Source: Knoxdaviesia capensis
Lineage: Eukaryota > Ascomycota > Sordariomycetes > Microascales > Gondwanamycetaceae
Assembly (NCBI GenBank): GCA_001510575.1
Contig: LNGK01000012.1
Coordinates: 816,875-880,874, forward strand
DNA length: 64,000 nt
Direction: 5' to 3'
The translations under genes were made by a program, and so were the position numbers. Below are positions 32,515 through 42,935 of the stretch, in pieces. Positions within the stretch are counted from its first letter, which is position 1; every line of letters begins with the position of its first letter. The notes under the pieces were generated by a model. That model was not told the origin of the DNA. It ran no database searches and saw only the letters and a program-made list of their open reading frames with translations.

Positions 32515-35164
32515 CTAGCGCCGGCGTTCGGTGCCCGAAGACCGGCGGGGATCCACTTCTTCCCGACGCTCGGGCGCGTATCCGTAGGGGCGCGGTGGCC
32601 GGGGCGGCGGCGGGGGATTCGCCGACGGTACATTCACACTGCCATTATTGTAATACTCGTGAGTCTCCCAGTCTGATGGCGCTCTAGGCACTTCCGACAC
32701 CGGCCGGGATGGCGGGGGGGCTGGGGCCGCTGAAGTGGGGACCGGCGGGCGGGCAGGCGAGACCCGTGCTGCGCGCATCATCCGCTCATGCTCATCCATC
32801 ATTCGCTGATCTTGAGTGGGAGTGGCTGCGTAAGCAGGAGGCATTCCATGCTGCTGCTGTTGCTGGTACTGGGCAGAGTTACCCGAAGTATCAACTGGGA
32901 CCGGCTGGCGCGGAAAGCGGCGCACATCACGGGCACTAACCATGCGCGCCGGAGCGGCTCTGCTGACACTCTCGTCAATATCGGAGCCGGCGCTCAAGCT
33001 TTCCTCCTCGTCCTCGTAAGGCAAGGCGCGCAAGTCACTGCGCATGGCGAGGTTGGCGCACAGAATACGTGCATCCTCAATTGCGGTGCGCTGAATCTTT
33101 AGCGCTGAGCGGCGCTCACGAATATCGCGGGTCTCGGACGCAATTGCCTCGACTGTTTCATTGGACATCTGGAGGATCTTGACTGGGTTGAAGATACGGT
33201 GGAGACCCATGATAAGGTACCGTTCTGAGACTTGGGTGATAACGTTGCGAATGAAGATGCGCGCGGTAATCTGTTTTCAAGAAATCGCCAACAGTTAGTA
33301 ACGCACACTAAAAGGGTATCGAAAGGGAAAGCGAAAAACTTACATCGTAGTAGATCAGCATCTTCTCCAGAACTTCTTCGGCTTCAGAATACGATGCACC
33401 GTCCGCACCCGCTCTGGCTCTCCAGGCCTTCAGACGCTCCTCGTACTCAGGGTCAAAGGGTTGAATTTCAAGATCCATATCCCCGGTGAGGCGACCAAGC
33501 TCTCCTTCAGCATCCTTCGCAACAGCGGCCATAGCGGGCTCCAAAAAGTGCTCACGAAGAGGGGAACGCATCCGCGCCGGCCAGACGTAGTCAATAACTT
33601 CAGAGAGGAACTCGTTGCAGATGACGACAATGTTGTCGGTAAACTCAGTTGCCAGAGATGGCCAGTTCTGAGAATAGTCCTGGAACAGGATATAAGGGGC
33701 GCGAGGATTCGAGTCCATTGGCAACTCAGTACCACGGATCTGCACCAAGAGGGGCTCAACTTCGGTCCGGGCGAACTCCCGCTTTGTGCGATTGCCACCA
33801 GAACCAAGAATTGCTGACGGCATAAACTGCGGCGAGCTACCACCTGCCTCTTCCCCGTTCGGCGCGCCATCGCTAGCAGCAGGAGTCGAGAATCTCACTT
33901 TGCTGCCGCCATCGCGGAAACGCCGGGCGAACCTCTCACTCTCCTCGCGGACTCGGGCCCTGAGACGTTGAGCAGGAGTTCCACGGACAGTGGCTTGGCG
34001 AGGGAAGAAATTCGCACCCGGAGGGTTCTTGTAATTGCCGTTGATTGCAGGAACAACGAGGTGGTTTGAAGTCGAGAACAGTTCACCCATTTGAAGGCGC
34101 ATTTCCTCGACGGTATCCAATCCAACACCGAGAGACTTCAGCTCCGCATCGCAGCGGGAGAGCGCCTCCTGGATTTGGCGGCGGAGGGCGGGAATATGTC
34201 GACCGATGTGCTTCTGGAGCTGAGAGCTGAGCTTCTGTCTCAAAGCACCAACTCCACGCATAGACGAGGGGATCTCGCTCCATTTGCCCTGCATGAAGAA
34301 CATATCTTCATTGTGCTTGCGGGTGGCGGGGCTCGGCCACGGCTGTCCCGGCTGAGGCGGCCCGGGATTAAGCAGGACAAACCAGCCAAGCTTGAAGTTG
34401 TTCTCGGGGTCTTTGTTGAGGACAAGCTCGATGAATTTGGTCTCCAGTCCGATTTTGTCTGTAAGGTCTGGCTTCGTGAGGACACCGATCGTGCGGGAAC
34501 CGGTGGGATCGAATTGACGAGCTTTCTTGAGAATGGGAGCCTGGACGTAGTCGTTGTTGCCACCAATGACAGCAAGGATGATTGTTCGGGGACTGCGCAT
34601 ATAGTGGTCAGAGAGGGCTTCAATCGTGCGAATATCGGTTTCGGATTGGTCGCGGTTGGCTACGCGCACGAGACCCGGGAGATCGACTAGGGTTAGAAGA
34701 GGCATATCCGGGCCCCGTTTCTCGACAACGAGGATATCTCTGGCAGCAAATCGGCCAGGGATATTGCGGGGAGCAATAAGCTCAGCAGCCTCCGTCATCA
34801 TATATTCAAAGGGCGTATCTTCGGTAACAGCACCGCCATATTGCTGTAGACGCATTTGATCAGCGACCGGCCGGCTCTTGTCGGGAATGATTGACACCTT
34901 TAGGGCGGGCTCGGCAGCGCGACGGAGGCGAATCTCGGTGGCAAAGCGGGTACATGCGCCGGAGTCTCTCGGAAAAGGCGTACCAGTCAGGGCCTCGAGC
35001 ACAGAGCTCTTGCCGGCAGACTGGTCACCGACAACGACAATTTGAGGGAGCTTGACATTTTCGAGTTGGGCAAACTGAAGCTTGTCGACAAGCTCGAGAA
35101 GACCGCGCTGCTCGTCAGCAAGGCCAGCGGTGTTGATGGCCGAGTCGATGCTAAGTCGGGTCAT
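32515..35164 (-). CDS. Dynamin-family large GTPase (Mx-like) with Pro-rich tail
   Basis: Exons 35164-33344 and 33270-32515 flank a 73-nt intron and give 858 residues. The GTPase domain fills about residues 20-330: P-loop GDQSAGKSS at 46-54, switch-II DLPG at 161-164 and TKPD at 230-233. A stalk (middle domain plus GTPase effector domain, about 350-690) follows. There is no PH domain, so it belongs with the Mx/fungal dynamin-like group rather than with classical endocytic dynamin or Vps1. Such proteins oligomerise on membranes and remodel them using GTP. The C-terminal 120 residues hold a short Gln run and a proline-rich segment (PPPPPRPPRP near 830) that resembles SH3-ligand motifs. The start ATG lies just before the conserved N-terminal helix; the frame is open further upstream without similarity. 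The substrate membrane is unknown. Confidence 0.93.
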
Positions 35165-36493
35165 GGCTGTGATAGGAGGTCGTGAGTTGGCCAAATCTCT
35201 TAATATCGAGACTGGCGGAGGAATAAGCGTTGGAATGAAAATTGAAATGAGAGTTGGAAGGAAAGGAAAGAAAACAAAGTTCAAGCCAGAGGGAATAAAT
35301 GTTAGTTCGGGGAGCTTAAATACTTTGACGTCAACTTTGCAAGCATGACAGCCCTGTAAAGCCAAGCTCGCCCTCCCAACTGGATGGCCGCGAAGCCGAG
35401 TTACGCAAGCCTGTCTTTCGCCTCACAATTCAGGTAGTAGCACACAAAAAGCTATCACTATCTTGCATACCAAAAGTTCAAAGTTGATGAATCGGTGGAT
35501 CGTTGTGGCGAAATAGCCTGATGGGGCTGGAGTACTAGGTGCATGAATTTTGTGAGGGTTTACTTCAGGTCTTCCAGCCTCAGTGAAATGCCAAACTCAA
35601 AGACAAATATTTATATTGGAGGCGATTGATGCACAGTAAGATTTTGACCACCTTCTTGTGTGGTGGGTTCGTTTCCTTTGCATGAGTTATGATCGTGAGT
35701 ATGGCCCTCTGGGTTCTGTTACGCAGTCGTCGTCACGGTATGTCGGTGATGTTGTGCGAACGCTCTAAAGATTTGTAAACCTGTAGAAATGGGAAATGGG
35801 AAATGGCATGTGAGAATGAGATCACCATGGAATTGCAATTGGATGAACTGAGGCTAACCAATTAGTTTGAGGCCACCAATGTTGGGGCAGCCAACAGCCT
35901 GGAAATGGGGCGGTGCAGGGCGTTAAGCCACGGCAGGTCGCCTCAAATATTGTGCAGGCAACGATCTTTCAGAAAAGGATGTACGCACAAGTTCTGAAGA
36001 GGTCTTTCTTAGACGCGTGCGTCATGTTGACTGACCTATGCTTTATTAATTATTTCGTATTGGCAGTGACGCGGTTGGGCTCAAGGAAAGAATGTAAACG
36101 AATGTGCTGGCTTACGTGTTGAAGGCGGAGTAAACGCTGAATAGGAGGTAAATCGTGAATATTGATAATAAAGGCCCTGTCAGAGCAGCGGTAATGAATG
36201 TGAAAATGCCTCTTGGACAGAATTTGATCACGTATAGAAATACCCGAGTGTCAGTCAGGAGGTGAAAAAGTGAGAAGCATCGTGACTGCCTTCGATACAA
36301 GTGAAATATTGATAACCCTAAAGACACCCACCTAACCAACCTTTTCCTGTTCGGTTGAGCCAAAATCTGTCGGAACCGTATTCGAAAATGAAGAAGAAAC
36401 AGAAAAATCACAAAAGATGCATGAAATGTCAAAGTGGAAGAGGAGAAGAGAATTGCTAGTTCTAGGAGCGGAACGAGATAATGCTGTGACTAT
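35165..36493. other. Intergenic region upstream of dynamin gene
   Basis: Promoter of the dynamin gene and 3' flank of the dehydrogenase gene. A single TAACCCTAA sits at about 36313-36321. The frames here are short and unlike proteins. Confidence 0.6.
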
Positions 36494-37537
36494 TTACACA
36501 GTTCTCACCGGGTGGCCTGTATTTTCCTTGGCTTTCTTGATAAGAGCATGCGCACACTCGCGATTCTCAATGAAGTCTTCCAAGTTTCGCATGGTAGTCT
36601 CTGAGATCTCGCACAGAGCCTCCTTCGTAAAGAATGCCTGGTGGCCACACAGCAGCACGTTGTGGAAGGTAGTCAGGCGCATGAGCTCATCGTCGTGGAT
36701 GATGTCGCCGGAGTGGTCATCGTAGAACACCGCACCCTCGCTCTCGTACACATCGAGCGCTAGCGCACCGAGGTGCTCAGTCTTGAGAGCGGCAATCACT
36801 GCGCGTGTGTCGATAAGTCCACCGCGTGATGTGTTGATCAAGATGGCGCCCTCCTTCATTTTGGCGAGGCTCGACTCGTTGATAATGTGGCGGGTGCTGG
36901 GCATAAGCGGGCAATGGAGGCTGATAACATCACTCTGCGGAAGAAGCTCGTCGAGCGGGCAGTAGTCGCCGTACTCCTTGAAAGCAGGGATCTCGTATGG
37001 GTCGAAAGCAAGCAGCCGACAGCCGAATCCCTTCATGATCCGGGCAAAAGCAAGTCCGATGCGACCCACCCCGATGATACCGATCGTTTTGCCGTGCAAG
37101 GTAGTGCCCAGAAGGCCGTCGAGGGCAAAGTTGCCCTCGCGCACTCTATTGTAAGCGCGGTGAGTCTTCCGGTTGATGGTCTGGAGTAGAGCGACTCCAA
37201 ATTCAGCCACAGCTTCGGGCGAATAGCTGGGTACGTTGGCGACGAACATGCCAAGTTCGGCGGCGCGCTTGAGATCGACGTTGTTGAAACCGGCGCAACG
37301 GAGGAGGATAGCCCGGACGCCCCGCGTGTGCAGCGCCGTCAGCACATCCGGACCAACGCTGTCGTTGACGAAAACACACACGGCATCGGTTCCTTCGGCT
37401 AGCGACACCGTGTCCATGCTGAGAGGAAAATCATGGAAAATAAGTTTGGATTCGGCAATCACACCAGTGCTTTTGGTGTGAGCCTGCTTCAGGTAGGTCC
37501 GGTCGTACGGTTTTGCGCTGTATACGACGACCTTCAT
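36494..37537 (-). CDS. D-lactate dehydrogenase-like 2-hydroxyacid dehydrogenase
   Basis: Intronless, 347 residues, full length for the family. It has the two-domain D-isomer-specific fold: an N-terminal catalytic half, the NAD-binding Rossmann core with GIIGVGRIG (residues 153-161), and the catalytic set Arg-238 (NTSRGG), Glu-265 (DVYESE) and His-299 (CGHQAF). Overall it looks most like the bacterial LdhA group of D-LDHs, which reduce pyruvate to D-lactate with NADH; related oxoacids are possible substrates. No mitochondrial or secretion signal, so probably cytosolic. The start at the MKVVVYSAKPYD segment is the usual first strand of the family; the 33 codons before it are Ser/Thr-rich leader sequence. 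The lack of introns and the LdhA likeness would fit an old transfer from bacteria, but this is inference; homologues are common in filamentous fungi. Confidence 0.92.
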   Translation of the reverse strand: MKVVVYSAKPYDRTYLKQAHTKSTGVIAESKLIFHDFPLSMDTVSLAEGTDAVCVFVNDSVGPDVLTALHTRGVRAILLRCAGFNNVDLKRAAELGMFVANVPSYSPEAVAEFGVALLQTINRKTHRAYNRVREGNFALDGLLGTTLHGKTIGIIGVGRIGLAFARIMKGFGCRLLAFDPYEIPAFKEYGDYCPLDELLPQSDVISLHCPLMPSTRHIINESSLAKMKEGAILINTSRGGLIDTRAVIAALKTEHLGALALDVYESEGAVFYDDHSGDIIHDDELMRLTTFHNVLLCGHQAFFTKEALCEISETTMRNLEDFIENRECAHALIKKAKENTGHPVRTV

Positions 37538-39563
37538 TGTGCCGTATGTGCGTGGTGACGATAATGTGAGTGAGGTTGAAGAGAGACAGGTTTGAGCTGA
37601 ATGACCCGAAATCAAGAACGAAAAATATACGGACACGAAGGAAAGGAATAGATAGACGGTGTTCTGCGTCGGAAGATCAAAGTAAATAAATTATCTTCAT
37701 CTGTTTGTTGATGAGGGGTAGAAGCTCCTGCTTATGTATGTGCTGCTTCCTTCCAAAAAGCTGGCTCTGGCCAAGAAACTTACACTATTTGTCACAGATA
37801 AACCTTCGTCAAAATCTCGAGGAAATTCTACTCTATGCCGATATTATATTCCTATTCAAACATGTTCGACCTGAGTCGTCGAAAGACCGAAAGTAGTTAC
37901 TGAACTCCTGGGATCGGACAACGCAAACAGCTATGTGAGAAATGGTGTGGGTGGAAGCTATCTCTGAAATTTCAAAATTAACATTTGCAAGATAAGCAGT
38001 TTTTCAGTGAAAAGGGACAATCTCAGCTGATTTTAGCGAGGGATACCACTGAGCCAAACTGAGATTGGGGTTGCAGAGCAGAGTTCCGGTGGCTGTGCCA
38101 CCAAGGCATGGGCCGATGACCGCGCTGAAGGACCTTGGCAGAGGGAAGCTCGGGTCAAAGGGGACACCGGGATGCCCGATAAGTTGGTCGTATATGAGTG
38201 TGGGATTGTACAGGAACTAACAGTTCGATGACTCGAACAGCATTGCCGCGTGGGGTGGGCGCGGGAGGAGATTGGAAATGAGGCTTATCAGCACGAGGCA
38301 TGTTTTCCGCGGGGGAACATGCGTTTCCGTGACCGACATCATGTCGGGGAGAGTTATAAACAATCTAGCAATAATAGAAATCATTCGATGAATCCGTAGC
38401 TGCATGAGCCTCAGGCTTTACCACTGGGAAAGAGACATGTTGTAGGTACGCATCGCTGACTCCTAAGGGCTGTCCTTTACCTCATGTCATGATTGCTACG
38501 TATGAACTCGATCTTTGGGGGAGAAAAGCAACAACGATTAGGAACGCAGGCCTTTTCTCATCGTCGTGACAGCAGAAAAGGTATCACGGTCGGCTGGGCT
38601 CTGGATATCTTGGGGATGCGGCCGATGTGCTTCCCGGCCAATGACGATGGTTGGCCGTTTCCCCGGATAATTATCCACATCGCGTTTGCGGTCTGCTAAG
38701 CGCGTTTATGTATGGTCATTACGGACCCATCCATATCTTGTCCGTTGACGGTTCTTGTGCCGAGCAACGCGAGAGAGGACTGAAGAGCTGGAGAACCAAC
38801 GCACATCCCTTGAGAAATATACGTACTGTTGGTATGACGGTGAAACTTCGACTCGTTTGGTATCCCGGGAAATATGTCTACTGTGAAGCCTGAGCTGAAA
38901 ACATTACCGAAAAAAGTTCCGCATTTTCAAACCCTCCAATGTTCATGACGACCGGATCCGGGGTACAGATTCCCACACTGGCATGCCACAACCCCCGGGC
39001 CCTGACCAGATTAGGGTTACTAACCCTGGCAAAATCACAAAATTGCAGACCATCTGATAAGCGAGGCTTCTGGTCGGCTCAAGCGCACCAGCTCCGAGCT
39101 CCGAGCAATTCAGCCACAGCTTGGACGACAGCGCCACACCTCCCACCTTAGCAACCATGGGTATTCGCCAAAACTTTCACGACTTTTGGCTTCCGAGTGC
39201 CTGCAAGCCTGTGGCGCACCACCAATTTCGCAGTTTTTTTTCCTTGTGAGTGCCCACACTCAACTGGGGGAGAAGATTCGGCAAGCTGCAACACTGTTAA
39301 AGTTCCTGCGGCATTTCGGACCAACACAAACAAAATCTCTCTTCTTCCCAATTGATTTTCTGTCTTCTTCGTTTCGTCCATACCAAAACAGTTCCATCCC
39401 ATTCCCCCCTCCTCTTCCCAAATAGTTTTCTTTTTCTGTTCTCTTCGTTGTTTTTGCTCTTTGTAGTTGGTCAATCTCTTTTCCTTATCTCTGAATCTCC
39501 TCCTCCCTCCCCGCCTCCTGTTGTCTCTCTTCTCGTCTCTCGCTCCTCTCCCCCGCCGCCACG
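37538..39563. other. Divergent intergenic region, dehydrogenase / IDH1
   Basis: Shared upstream DNA of the minus-strand dehydrogenase and plus-strand IDH1. It contains the telobox inverted repeat at 39013-39027 and, nearer IDH1, a pyrimidine-rich stretch at about 39340-39560 that probably covers promoter and leader. No other gene was seen. Confidence 0.6.
39013..39027. promoter_or_regulatory. Telobox inverted repeat upstream of IDH1
   Basis: AGGGTTA and TAACCCT face each other around a single C, a perfect 15-bp inverted repeat 537 nt before the IDH1 start. A dimeric Myb-type telobox factor could bind it; this is inference. Confidence 0.5.
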
Positions 39564-41035
39564 ATGCTTTCGCGAAGCTCTGCTCTGTCCTCCCAGGTAA
39601 GCTGCTGCATTTTCAAAGTTACTCTTTGTGCAAATGTGGTATCTTCGGTTTAATGGCTGGTGTCACTTGTTAAATTGGCGGCCCATGGTGTCTTGCACCA
39701 GTAGCAACTTGCTCTCAAATCAGCCAGTTGGTGATGAGACATGCCTGCGCCATGTACGGTTGCTGGTGGCAATGCTTCTTGAATAATTGCTAAGGCTATT
39801 GAATGAAAACCACGATTGATACTTGCTGCAAAACAATTGCAGTCTACTGGTTGGTTTCTGAACATCATAACTAACCAATGCATGTTATCCTATGGTTCTA
39901 GCTCCTGCGCGCTGCCTCCAAGCAGCCGCAGTCCCTGCGCCTTGGTGCCGCGGCTGCCGCCGGCGCCAGCCGCACCTATGCCACCGTCGAGTCGGACATC
40001 TTCAAGCCCACCAAGTTCGGTGGCAAGTACACCGTTACCCTGATCCCCGGTGACGGTATCGGCGGAGAGGTTGCCGAGAGCGTGAAGACCGTTTTCAAGG
40101 CCGACAATGTGCCCATTGAGTGGGAGCAGATCGAGGTTACCGGTATCGAGGGATTCAGCGACCGCGCCGAGGCTGCCTTCCGCGAATCGGTCACCTCGTT
40201 GCGCCGCAACAAGCTCGGCCTCAAGGGCATCCTCCACACGCCCATCTCGCGCTCGGGCCACCAGAGCTTCAACGTGGCTATGCGCCAGGAGCTCGACATC
40301 TATGCCTCGATCTCGCTGATCAAGAACATCCCCGGCTACAAGACCCGCCACGAGAACGTCGACCTGTGCATCATCCGTGAGAACACCGAGGGTGAGTACT
40401 CGGGCCTCGAGCACCAGAGCGTGCCCGGCGTCGTTGAGTCGCTCAAGATCATCACCCGCGTCAAGAGCGAGCGCATTGCCAAGTTCGCCTTCAGCTTTGC
40501 CCTGGCCAACGGCCGCAAGAAGGTTACCTGCATCCACAAGGCCAACATCATGAAGCTGGCCGATGGTCTGTTCCGCTCGACCTTCCACAACACCGCCAAG
40601 CTGTACCCCACTCTGGAGGTCAACGACATGATTGTCGACAACGCTTCCATGCAGGCTGTCAGCCGGCCCCAACAGTTCGACGTGATGGTCATGCCCAACC
40701 TGTACGGAGGCATTCTGTCCAACATCGGCGCTGCTCTTGTTGGTGGCCCGGGTATCGTTCCCGGCTGCAACATGGGCCGTGACATCGCTGTGTTCGAGCC
40801 TGGCTGCCGTCACGTCGGTCTCGATATCCAGGGCAAGGACCAGGCCAACCCCACTGCTCTGATGCTGTCCGGATGCATGCTGCTCCGCCACCTCGGCCTC
40901 GATGACCACGCCAACCGCATCTCTAAGGCGGTGTACGCCGTCATCTCCGAGGGCAAGATCCTCACCCGCGACATGGGCGGTTCGGCCTCGACCCACGAGT
41001 TCACCAAGGCCATTCTTGACAAGATGGAGGCGTAA
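39564..41035 (+). CDS. IDH1: NAD-dependent isocitrate dehydrogenase subunit 1, mitochondrial
   Basis: Exon 1 (39564-39596) encodes only eleven residues. After a 305-nt intron exon 2 (39902-41035) gives a total of 388 residues, the usual size. The N-terminus is Ser/Arg/Ala-rich without acids, and cleavage is likely near SRTYAT, so it is a mitochondrial presequence. The mature part begins with the isocitrate/isopropylmalate dehydrogenase fold (VTLIPGDGIGGEV). It carries the subunit-1 type RENTEGEYSGLEHQ segment and ends with the HEFTKAILDKMEA-type C-terminus. With the catalytic subunit IDH2 it forms the octameric TCA-cycle enzyme that oxidises isocitrate to 2-oxoglutarate; subunit 1 is the regulatory, AMP-binding partner in yeast. 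The presequence is interrupted by the intron, whose branch site CTAAC lies about 30 nt before the acceptor. The leader is CT-rich. Confidence 0.96.
39597..39901 (+). other. 305-nt intron inside the IDH1 presequence
   Basis: GTAAGC donor, ATAACTAACC branch region, TTCTAG acceptor. It is several times longer than most introns in this window and lies only 33 nt after the start codon. A GTGATGA sequence resembling a C box occurs near 39731, but the other parts of a box C/D snoRNA are not convincing. Confidence 0.8.
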
Positions 41036-42935
41036 ATACCTTTCCTTATTTCTTTGTACATTTTTGTCCCTGAGCCGACTTCTTCTCCACACCATACCGA
41101 TCAACTTTCTCTTGCGTCAAGTTTTGCAGGATATGAGGCTAAACCCTCGACCTCGTGACCCGACGTCTTCCGATTCTGACACCGTCACCCACCATCACAC
41201 GACCCCGAACCGATTAACCTCGATATATTACCAGTGGCATATGTCACCATGCCTTACTGCCCATGAACGAAAGATAGGAAGCACAGAGTTTTCATATAAA
41301 CATCATCCGAATCAGTAGCGCCGAAGTGAAAACTGGGGGGATAGGGAAGATACTGTTTTTTTTTCATCGTGTCCCGCCGAGAGAGACCGGGGGATTTGAG
41401 CCATTGCCGTTCTGTTTTTAACGAAATGCCATGGCCAACTTTTGTATCTTAAAGTGATTTGCTAGGCCTGTGTGATTCGGGATTTTTGTTCTTGCTTTTT
41501 GTTTCGTTGTCCCCGTCTTTACACCCCAGCTGTCTCCTGTGTCCATACTGCGTATAAACCATAAACCATGCTATGATTTCTTTTTTCTACATCAGATGTT
41601 CGTTTCCTTTTGGGTCCTCGAAGTGGCTTTTTCTGTGAAGTTTTGGTCCCTGTTGATGGGCTACAGGCTTTGATGTTGATCCCAGGTGTAAGGGCGCTGC
41701 ATTCATTCAGGATATATGTGTTCTGTCTGTGAAGGGGAACTTCGGGCGAAATCTTGCACTGGATTTCTTTTTTGGACCCGAAATAAAACCAAATCGATAG
41801 TGTTCCTTTCGTCTCCAAGTTGCTTGGTCTCTTCCCCATGCTGTAATCCGAGTCTTGTTCACCTTGTCGTTGTCCTTCACATAACCAGACCTGAGCTCCA
41901 GTACTGTACAACAACGTTAGAGAAGATGCCCAATCGTAAGCTCCAATTGTGGTTCTGAGGCAAACAAACATCTTCGGCACCGAAGGGTCTTTACCCAGGC
42001 TTACGCAGCTCCACTCGTCTCCGGAAGTTACAGCCCTAACGGATGCCCAGATATAGCTTCAATCATCATCCGTAACGAACGACAACTGCCACATTCGTCC
42101 AAGATGACGCGGACTTCCACCCGTTCCCTAGTAGATTTTAAGGAACGCAATCCTGCAGGCCACTGCGAATGCTCTCCTCTATCACCCGGAGATTTTTGAG
42201 TGTGTCAAGGTGAAAAACAGGTTCCTATATTGTGTGACCAAACTCCTATATTGCTCCGCGAACACCGCCATAAGCAGCCGTGAGTAATTACTCCGATTGT
42301 GGCAGACGACAGCGAGCCCCTGGCCAGTAAAAGCCAGGACAATTGAATTCGCCTTTATCAAGTTTGGTTATCTGAAGCTACCGACTTATCATGGTGGCTG
42401 TCCCATGTGCTGCAGATGGCCTAAAAAGTGGAGATTCCGATAAGTAGGAGGGATCTTTGGAGACGTTTTCTGAAGTGCTCTCTCTTCATAGAGGCTTGGT
42501 TCTCTGTCGTTGGTTGCTATTGGCAAAATTGTGTGAGATATATGTGTGATCTGTCGTTGGGTGATTGCTGGTTCTCGATTTCTCTCGAAGCAAGCTTGTA
42601 TTTTCTTCAATCTCCTTTTGTTCTGCCGTGAGTTTTCAGTTCCGCATGCTTGTGTGACCTTTCGCTGGCCTGCACCCGTGCCAGTTCATCCCGCAATCAT
42701 CGGCTCCCCCGCGTTTCACTTCTTGCTGTCGGGTTGAGGCCGTATCTGTGCTGCTTTGTTCTCTCTCGCTATCCTTCTTTTCCGCCCTTTTTGATTCCCC
42801 GCGTTTTTCTTTTTCCCTTGACTTCTCTCTTAGCCTTTTTGGATTGGTTATGCTGGGCTATTGGCCAGTATTATATGCTATAATACATTTCTAGCACATA
42901 CACACATATATATATACCCGATACACAATCCCAGT
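41036..42935. other. Intergenic region between IDH1 and TAP-like gene
   Basis: 3' flank of IDH1 and upstream region of the TAP-like hydrolase gene. A CT-rich section at about 42600-42850 and TATATATA at 42906-42916 precede the latter's start. A GTACTGTAC palindrome half lies at 41901. No gene was recognised. Confidence 0.6.

Noticed and set aside
39725..39860. Possible box C/D snoRNA in the IDH1 intron
   Set aside because: A C-box-like GTGATGA and a CTGA exist, but the spacing is long and no terminal stem can be formed.
39890..41104. 404-codon open frame antisense to IDH1
   Set aside because: It mirrors the strongly GC-biased third positions of IDH1; its translation (Val/Gly/Asp/Leu-rich) resembles no protein.
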